This document shows, piece by piece, positions 6,307 to 10,971 of a stretch of 10,971 nt of DNA. The stretch is from the NCBI GenBank assembly GCA_031284295.1, contig JAITAE010000044.1, positions 1 to 10,971 on the forward strand. The letters are read 5' to 3'. The stretch is from Spirochaetaceae bacterium (lineage in GTDB: Bacteria; Spirochaetota; Spirochaetia; Treponematales; Breznakiellaceae). The position numbers were made by a program, and so were the translations under genes. The notes under the pieces were generated by a model. The model was not told the DNA's origin, searched no databases, and was given only the letters and a program-made list of their open reading frames with translations. Position 1 is the stretch's first letter. Each line of letters opens with the position of its first letter.

Positions 6307-6931
6307 GTCTAGTTGTCCTTGAGAGATGGTTTGCGGCGGCAATGAGGACACCCGATAATGCACGCGGAGCGTGTTTGTACGATAAGGCGGCGCGGTGTAG
6401 CCCCGATAAAGGCCACTGTCTGCCTGAGCAGCAGGCGGCTGGGAGTCGTCCTTGGGGGGGGGGGGGCCTTCAGGTAATACAGCAAACGTCATACCAACGG
6501 CGGCTTTCCCATTTGGCACTCAAAGACAGCATATACCGGGCGCGGGCCGGTTCCCTCCTCATTTCGGTTTGCTTCATCAGCTTTTTGCATAACCGTTTTG
6601 TTCCCGCCTTATATCGGCCTACCCCATGCCATCAGCCCTTCCCCCAGTATCCCGCGTAATCTATCCTATGTCTGTTTTCTTTCAAATATCCGTATAAATT
6701 CACGGTACAGGACTCCGCGCGAAAGACGAGATGCTAAAAAAACAAAGATGCCGCGAGGTTGAAAGGGAAATGTCTCACCAAACCCGGCGATATACTCAAG
6801 TGCCGTATACCCATCCGGACATTTTACACCTCGGAGGAGCGAAAACTGCCCGGTTTTATCCAAATCGGCACGGCCGGACTTTAATGAAAGGCCGCCCCTA
6901 CTCTCCCGGCTTTCATCGATAACGTTATCTA
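6307..6931. other. Gene-free stretch between islet and ftsK, with possible coding debris
   Basis: No complete gene is supported. On the - strand an open frame (GTG 6519 to 6268) has the G13 tract encoding Pro4, then KDDSQPPAAQ, which resembles the tether of the nearby lipoproteins but has no signal peptide or RBS. A 33-codon ATG frame (6590-6489) reads MQKADEANRNEEGTGPRPV and onward; it looks protein-like but also lacks an RBS. A further - strand frame (TTG 6863 to 6666) lacks support. A 12-bp perfect palindrome, GATAACGTTATC (6918-6929), lies 2 bp beyond the ftsK stop. A bulged GAAAGCC/GGCCTTTC stem lies next to it without a T run. Confidence 0.4.
6454..6466. repeat. G13 homopolymer tract
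   Basis: Thirteen consecutive G on the + strand (C13 on the -), the longest homopolymer in the window. Tracts of this length are prone to slipped-strand mispairing, and poly-G tracts control phase variation in several bacteria, including treponemes. Here no intact gene is clearly controlled; the nearest downstream gene on the - strand is the broken lipoprotein starting at 6238. Confidence 0.95.
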
Positions 6932-9484
6932 CTAAGCGCGCAGCAACTCGCGGGGCTTTGAACCTTGCGCGGGGCCGACAACGCCGCGGTGTTCCATCTC
7001 TTCCACAAGACGAGCGGCGCGGTTGTAGCCTATTTTCAGGCGGCGCTGTATGTAGCTTGCGCTCGCCTTGCCCTGCTGTACTACGATTTCCAGCGCCTTG
7101 TCGTACAGCGGATCATCGCCTTCCTCGTAAACATTCCGCGCCGCGTCTTCGTCATCATCAAAAAATATTTCTTCATCGATGTAGTCCGGTTCACCTAGAG
7201 TTTTCACGTGAGCTACCACCGCTTCTACCTCATCTTCCGAAACGAAGGCGCCCTGCATCCTGACTGGGAACGGGTCAACAATGCCTGAGTACAGCATATC
7301 GCCCTTGCCCAGGAGTTTTTCGGCGCCGGGCGTGTCTATGATGATACGGCTGTCCATCATGCTTGCGACCATGAACGCGATACGGCTTGGTATGTTGGAC
7401 TTTATCAAACCGGTAATCACGTCGATCGAAGGCCGCTGCGTTGCAAGTACAAGGTGAATTCCCACCGCGCGGCTCATTGCGGCAAGACGGGCCACCGTCG
7501 ATTCAAGTTCCTTGCCGGTTGTCGCCATCAAATCGGCAAACTCATCAATAACGATAACGATATACGGGATATGGTCCGTCGCAATTTTTTTTTCTTTTAT
7601 GCGCTTGTTGTATGTTTTGATGTCGCGTACACCCATAGAATCGAGGCAGGCGTAACGGCGTTCCATCTCGTAAATGCAGTACTGCAACGCTTGAAACGCG
7701 CGCTTTGGTTCTGTAATTACCGGTGTTAAAAGATGCGGAATGTCGTTGTACAGTTTAAGCTCTACAATTTTGGGGTCAATCAGTATCAGGCGGCATTGTG
7801 CGGGCCTGCACTGGTACAGAATCGACAGAATCATCGTATTGACACATACCGATTTTCCTGAGCCTGTAGCGCCCGCTATCAACAGATGCGGCATTGTGGC
7901 AAGGTCTACCGTTACCGACTCGCCTGTAATGTCTTTGCCCAGCACGACCGGAATTTCAGGCTTCTTTCCCACGCGCGCAAGTTCCGCCTCGATGATTTCA
8001 CGGAACGACACGATGTTGCGGTTCTTGTTAGGTATTTCTATTCCTACAGCGTGTTTGCCCGGTATTGGCGCAACAATACGCACGGACGCCGCGGCCAGCC
8101 GTAGCGCGATGTTATCCTGTAAATTAACGATTTTAGAAAGTTTTACCCCGGGTGACGGCAGTATTTCAAACATTGTTATAACAGGCCCTTTGCGGATACC
8201 GGTAACTTCAGCCTGTATTTTAAACTCATTCAGCGTTTCTTTCAGTATAGCGGCGGCGGCGTAGGTCGCGTCGTCTATTACCCAGTATTTGTCGTCCGCA
8301 TACTCTTTTAGTATACCCTCAACTGGTACCCCGTAGGTTCCGTTGATGCTTGCGCACTTGCCTTGATTCATCCCGCCATAAATTTTTTTTTTAATAACTT
8401 CCTCGGTTTTTATCGCGGCTTCCGCTTCTGTACGACCAATTATTTTTTCAAAGTCATAGGCGCTGCTATATTCTTTGCCCAGTTCCACCGGTTCGTACAA
8501 TTCCTCGACCGCGTCATCTTCCTCCGCTGTTTCCGGCGCCTCAACAACGTCATCTTCCAAAACCGCCAGCGTTTCAACAGCCGTGTCAGGATCTTCGTCA
8601 AAAACATAGGCGCTATTATCGGCGCCTATACCTTCCGCCAAAGAAAGTTCCGATTTAAGCGTGTCTAAATTCGTATCCAGCCTGACAAGTTTTGCGTCTA
8701 CATCATTCATGCCGTTGCCCAAATTTCTTAATTTTGTGTTAAGTATTTCCAAATTGGGTTCAAGATTTTCAAATGCGGAGTCTATGGCGCTGTGGTTCGC
8801 GTCTTCCAGAGACTGCAATTCTTCAAACGCTTTTGTATACGCTTCATGTACAATGTTAAGCGGTTCTTTTTTAGCAGGTTCGCTCAACAATTTAATTTCG
8901 GCTTTAAATGGGGCGGGCCGTCCGGCATTGGCCGTGCCCACGCCGTGTGGATGTCTGACAGGCGGGGGTGGAAACAGGATGTTTGACAGGGCGGCGATTA
9001 CAGCGCTTTCCAGCGCCGTCAGGCACACTATAACAAAACCAAAACCTGTCTTTCCAAGGACCGAAAAAAATTTGATGCGCCCCGCAAAATAATTATAATT
9101 ACGCAAAAAAGAGAATCCTATCGCCAGTGTCATAAACGGAAAAACAACACAGTACAAAATAAATATGCGCGAGGGCCTGTATCTTTTATCGATCAGTATC
9201 ACGGCCGCGTACAGCAGATAAAGTGGAATTATAAAAGACAGTATGCCGTAAGAATCAACAAAAAAATCACCTATATACGAATCTTTGCGCGGCGGACCAA
9301 ATAAAGACTCAGTTATCGAAAAGCTTAAAGCCACCGCCAGTATCAGTAACGCGCCAACGCAGGCGTACAACAATAATTTTGGATTATTAATTATAGCGTT
9401 CAGCTTACGGTTTTTATCCCAAAACTGCCCGCCGTAATTAAAAAAATTGCCTGCCGTTTGCCTGTAAATCTTCCTTGACTTCAT
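6932..9484 (-). CDS. ftsK: FtsK/SpoIIIE-family DNA translocase
   Basis: ATP-driven, membrane-anchored double-stranded DNA pump that clears chromosome DNA from the division site, 850 residues. The start ATG at 9484 follows AAGGA by 5 nt. The N-terminus has four likely membrane helices (about 36-58, 79-98, 107-128 and 146-172). A linker follows: helical residues about 200-285, then a very acidic stretch 286-335. The alpha domain spans about 400-500 (IRKGPVITMFEILPSPGVKL, then VAPIPGKHAVGIEIPN). The RecA-like motor has Walker A GATGSGKS at 538-545, Walker B IVIVIDEFADL near 642-652 and the family stretch VLATQRPSIDVITGLIK near 679-695. Residues about 791-850 form the DNA-reading gamma winged helix (YIQRRLKIGYNRAARLVEEME). 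Length is close to SpoIIIE and much shorter than E. coli FtsK. The frame is intact despite a T9 run near 7586. It is followed on its own strand by the islet. Confidence 0.97.
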   Translation of the reverse strand: MKSRKIYRQTAGNFFNYGGQFWDKNRKLNAIINNPKLLLYACVGALLILAVALSFSITESLFGPPRKDSYIGDFFVDSYGILSFIIPLYLLYAAVILIDKRYRPSRIFILYCVVFPFMTLAIGFSFLRNYNYFAGRIKFFSVLGKTGFGFVIVCLTALESAVIAALSNILFPPPPVRHPHGVGTANAGRPAPFKAEIKLLSEPAKKEPLNIVHEAYTKAFEELQSLEDANHSAIDSAFENLEPNLEILNTKLRNLGNGMNDVDAKLVRLDTNLDTLKSELSLAEGIGADNSAYVFDEDPDTAVETLAVLEDDVVEAPETAEEDDAVEELYEPVELGKEYSSAYDFEKIIGRTEAEAAIKTEEVIKKKIYGGMNQGKCASINGTYGVPVEGILKEYADDKYWVIDDATYAAAAILKETLNEFKIQAEVTGIRKGPVITMFEILPSPGVKLSKIVNLQDNIALRLAAASVRIVAPIPGKHAVGIEIPNKNRNIVSFREIIEAELARVGKKPEIPVVLGKDITGESVTVDLATMPHLLIAGATGSGKSVCVNTMILSILYQCRPAQCRLILIDPKIVELKLYNDIPHLLTPVITEPKRAFQALQYCIYEMERRYACLDSMGVRDIKTYNKRIKEKKIATDHIPYIVIVIDEFADLMATTGKELESTVARLAAMSRAVGIHLVLATQRPSIDVITGLIKSNIPSRIAFMVASMMDSRIIIDTPGAEKLLGKGDMLYSGIVDPFPVRMQGAFVSEDEVEAVVAHVKTLGEPDYIDEEIFFDDDEDAARNVYEEGDDPLYDKALEIVVQQGKASASYIQRRLKIGYNRAARLVEEMEHRGVVGPAQGSKPRELLRA

Positions 9485-9525
9485 TGCAATCCTTGCCGTA
9501 TTTCAAAAGTTACTTTATGGGGATT

Positions 9526-9554
9526 AAAATACACCCCCTTTAATTTTCGGTAAA
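9526..9554 (-). promoter_or_regulatory. Candidate sigma-70 type promoter for ftsK
   Basis: On the - strand TTTACC (9554-9549) and TATTTT (9531-9526) are separated by 17 bp, and the -10 lies about 42 bp upstream of the ftsK ATG. Each box matches the consensus at four positions. No competing element is visible nearer the start. Confidence 0.35.
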
Positions 9555-9791
9555 ATATGCATATACTTTAGAAAATACTTGCGGGAAAGCGTTGATGAGC
9601 CTCCGCACGGCAAGCGCACAAATTTTGCGACGCAGTATCTTAAAGCGTTCGTTGTCTTGGTTTGAACGGAGACCGGGTTTGCACTACGCGCAAACTATGA
9701 GAATAACCGTTGCGCGGTTATTCCTCAATCGGGTAAGGAAATTTATAATACCGTTTGGTTTAATACCAAATATTTGCAGACTTTGCGAATA
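9528..9791 (+). pseudogene. Possible decayed coding stretch, divergent from ftsK
   Basis: One + strand frame (codons at positions divisible by 3) is open from 9528 to 9791 except for a TGA at 9663-9665. It reads RKYLRESVDEPPHGKR before the stop and GFALRANYENNRCAVIPQSG and NTVWFNTKYLQTLRIKR after it. The sequence looks protein-like, but no start codon with an RBS and no recognised family support it. Two hairpins fall inside: 9701-9723 (GAATAACCG/CGGTTATTC, loop TTGCG) and 9754-9770 (TTTGGT/ACCAAA). A third (9799-9828, GATGGCTGC/GCGGCCATC with one wobble) follows it. A structured RNA is the alternative reading. Confidence 0.22.
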
Positions 9792-9848
9792 AAGCGGTGA
9801 TGGCTGCGCCATATATGAGGCGGCCATCGTTGTCTTAACAAAATAGGA

Positions 9849-10073
9849 TTATTCATCATCCAGCGGTACAAAACCGGTTATTTCAATAATTAACCAGCCG
9901 CCGTAAAACTCCGACCCAATCGTCTCTAAATAATATTCGGGATAGTGTTATGGATTCGCCGGATCATTAGAGGACGTATTTAGCGGATTGCTATCACAGA
10001 AAAAAACCGGCAACATCGCCACAAAGCTGTAGGGTATCGTCCTCGCAATTTTTTTTGGGGGGCAGTGAGCCAT
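9849..10073 (-). pseudogene. Possible broken small protein gene
   Basis: Reading from ATG 10073 the frame runs through MAHCPPKKIARTIPYSFV, AMLPVFFCDSNPLNTSSNDPANP, meets TAA at 9948-9950, and continues as HYPEYYLETIGSEF, YGGWLIIEITGFVPLDDE to a second TAA at 9849-9851. The part after the stop looks like a genuine protein C-terminus (amphipathic strands, acidic end). No family is recognised and no RBS precedes the ATG. The start falls beside a C6A8 run (10049-10062), so the 5' part may be chance and only the 3' part a gene remnant. Confidence 0.25.
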
Positions 10074-10258
10074 TCACTCCTATGTTTATATGTGAACTGG
10101 TGCGAGAAATGAGATGGCGGCTTGTTTCCCTATAGTTGAACCGGGAAGTAAGGAGGAAAGCGTACTTGAAAAACCCCATTTCCACCACAATCACAAATCG
10201 AACTGTTGAGAAATGTAATGAGTATCTCATTCTGTTAGCTTGTTGACAGTGGAAAGCC
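10074..10258. other. Spacer without a supported gene
   Basis: On the + strand an AGGAGG motif at 10151-10156 precedes a TTG (10166) that opens only 26 codons (MKNPISTTITNRTVEKC, ending at TGA 10244-10246). On the - strand a 97-codon frame crosses the segment from the pentanucleotide array, but its start is a TTG inside the repeat and it shows no recognisable domain. Neither is called. Confidence 0.3.
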
Positions 10259-10285
10259 ACCCCACCCCACCCCACCCCACCACCC
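10259..10285. repeat. ACCCC pentanucleotide repeat (four exact copies plus degenerate end)
   Basis: ACCCC occurs at 10259, 10264, 10269 and 10274, followed by ACC and ACCC. The - strand therefore carries four runs of four G separated by single T, a strong G-quadruplex pattern. It lies about 30 bp beyond the stop codon of the DUF1801 gene on that gene's own strand, so it would be in its 3' untranslated region. Confidence 0.93.
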
Positions 10286-10313
10286 AACGCTACAGCCTAT
10301 CTACAAATGCGGC

Positions 10314-10757
10314 TCAAGCCTGTTCTCGGTCATGAACTAAGCCTGTTATATCGGCATAACCGGTCCTGATTGCGGCATTTTTTGTTTTACTTATTTTGTC
10401 ATTTGCTTTCTTTAAGTTCTCTGCCACCCTATATTGAATAACTTTCTTTAATATATCCCAAGGTATTCGTTTGTTAAAAGGAAAACGGAGAGTTCCCTTT
10501 CCGCTACGATAAGTATTAAGTTCCTCTTCAAACTCATCAATCCCGGATGGATTAGGGAAAAAGCCATAATGATCCTTAAATGCGGCAAAATGAACCAGGT
10601 TACCCTTTAAGTAAAATGTAGGCATCCCATAAGATATTTTTTCAGTGGCTTCAGGCACTTCTGTCTTTATAAAATTCCTTAGTTCATTTAAGGTCTTTTG
10701 TATTTCTATATCAAAACTTGCAATATATTCATCTATATTTTTTGCCTTTTCTGCCAT
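10314..10757 (-). CDS. DUF1801 (YdhG-like) small protein
   Basis: Soluble cytoplasmic protein of 147 residues in the DUF1801 family; some members are described as iron-chaperone-like (YdhG/frataxin-like fold), but the function here is unknown. Family features in order are: IDEYIASF near residue 8; EKISYGMPTFYLKGNLVHFA near 39-58; AFKDHYGFFPNPSGIDEFEEEL near 59-80; a GTLRFPFNK turn near 88-96; then the PWDILKKVIQYRVAEN helix. About 30 C-terminal residues (DKISKTKNAAIRTGYADITG and on) go beyond the usual domain end and are basic, then polar. The start ATG at 10757 has AAAGGAG about 9-10 nt upstream, an acceptable RBS. It appears to be transcribed alone. Base composition is more AT-rich than the islet. 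Confidence 0.9.
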   Translation of the reverse strand: MAEKAKNIDEYIASFDIEIQKTLNELRNFIKTEVPEATEKISYGMPTFYLKGNLVHFAAFKDHYGFFPNPSGIDEFEEELNTYRSGKGTLRFPFNKRIPWDILKKVIQYRVAENLKKANDKISKTKNAAIRTGYADITGLVHDREQA

Positions 10758-10783
10758 TATTCCTATCTCCTTTATTTATTAGA

Positions 10784-10890
10784 GTTGTTTGGAAACTTCA
10801 GTTTCCGAACAACTTCCATTAAAAAACGCAGTTTTGTAAGACTTTTAGCCTGAAAAACTGCAAGACTGTGAGATAACCAACCGGGTTATC
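10784..10890. repeat. Cluster of three strong hairpins upstream of the DUF1801 gene
   Basis: Hairpin 1 (10784-10813): GTTGTTTGGAAAC/GTTTCCGAACAAC, 13-bp stem with a single T/C difference and loop TTCA. Hairpin 2 (10828-10861): GCAGTTTT/AAAACTGC, 8 bp, 18-nt loop. Hairpin 3 (10872-10890): GATAACC/GGTTATC, 7 bp, loop AACCG. Their close spacing suggests a composite palindromic intergenic element or a structured RNA rather than three chance inversions. The remaining 80 bp to the right edge hold no supported gene; one + strand frame (from about 10876) runs open to the edge without a start codon. Confidence 0.75.
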
Positions 10891-10971
10891 GAACAAGTCT
10901 AATGAAAGATTTATCCATGAAGAAATAAAATTAAACTTGATAAACGGCATTGGAAATACCGGAAGCCTTAT

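Noticed and set aside
6342..6659. + strand 105-codon frame across the G13 tract
   Set aside because: No RBS, no domain, and the composition looks like non-coding GC-rich DNA.
6666..6863. - strand 65-codon frame after ftsK
   Set aside because: TTG start without an RBS and no recognisable motif.
10166..10246. + strand 26-codon frame after AGGAGG
   Set aside because: The RBS-like motif is good, but the peptide is very short with a TTG start and no known counterpart.
9994..10287. - strand 97-codon frame beginning in the ACCCC array
   Set aside because: It starts at a TTG within the repeat, has no RBS and no domain, and conflicts with the better peptide frame at 9849-10073.

Overview
The window looks like chromosomal DNA of a spirochaete, most likely a gut Treponema. 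This is an inference from the mix of genes: an FtsK/SpoIIIE translocase, a CPA2 antiporter fused to a PTS EIIA domain, BspA-like leucine-rich lipoproteins, a GT32-type sugar transferase and a DUF1801 protein. Base composition is mid-range, with a distinctly GC-rich central stretch. No rRNA, tRNA or CRISPR array was seen.

Layout. (1) Positions 1-817 hold the 3' part of an IS30-family transposase on the + strand, broken by a one-base frameshift and followed by terminator-like inverted repeats. (2) 1021-3096 (-) is an intact Na+/H+ antiporter with a C-terminal EIIA domain. (3) About 3.1-6.9 kb is a decayed, GC-rich accessory islet. It has an array of six 21-bp repeats, a GT32 glycosyltransferase remnant fused end to end with an oppositely oriented truncated gene at about 3895, and two tandem paralogous lipoprotein genes on the - strand. 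The first gene in transcription order (6238-5400) is shifted at three simple-sequence tracts; the second (5347-4394) is intact. A G13 tract and a G9 tract also lie here. (4) 6932-9484 (-) is a full-length ftsK/spoIIIE-like gene with a plausible promoter. (5) About 9.5-10.3 kb has no intact gene but shows hairpins, two stretches that read like broken coding sequence, and an ACCCC pentanucleotide array. (6) 10314-10757 (-) is a small DUF1801 protein, preceded by a cluster of three strong hairpins that reaches nearly to the right edge.

How the parts fit. The two large housekeeping-type genes have no frame breaks even though they contain long homopolymers, whereas almost every gene in the islet and the transposase is interrupted. 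This pattern suggests real genetic decay, or slippage-based switching, in the accessory DNA rather than uniformly poor sequence, though read error in homopolymers cannot be excluded here. The most interesting signals are the (TCCCCCC)3 tract in a lipoprotein signal peptide together with an A8/A7 difference between the two paralogues, the 21-bp array, and the repeated 'hairpin then strong Shine-Dalgarno' leaders of the three - strand islet genes.
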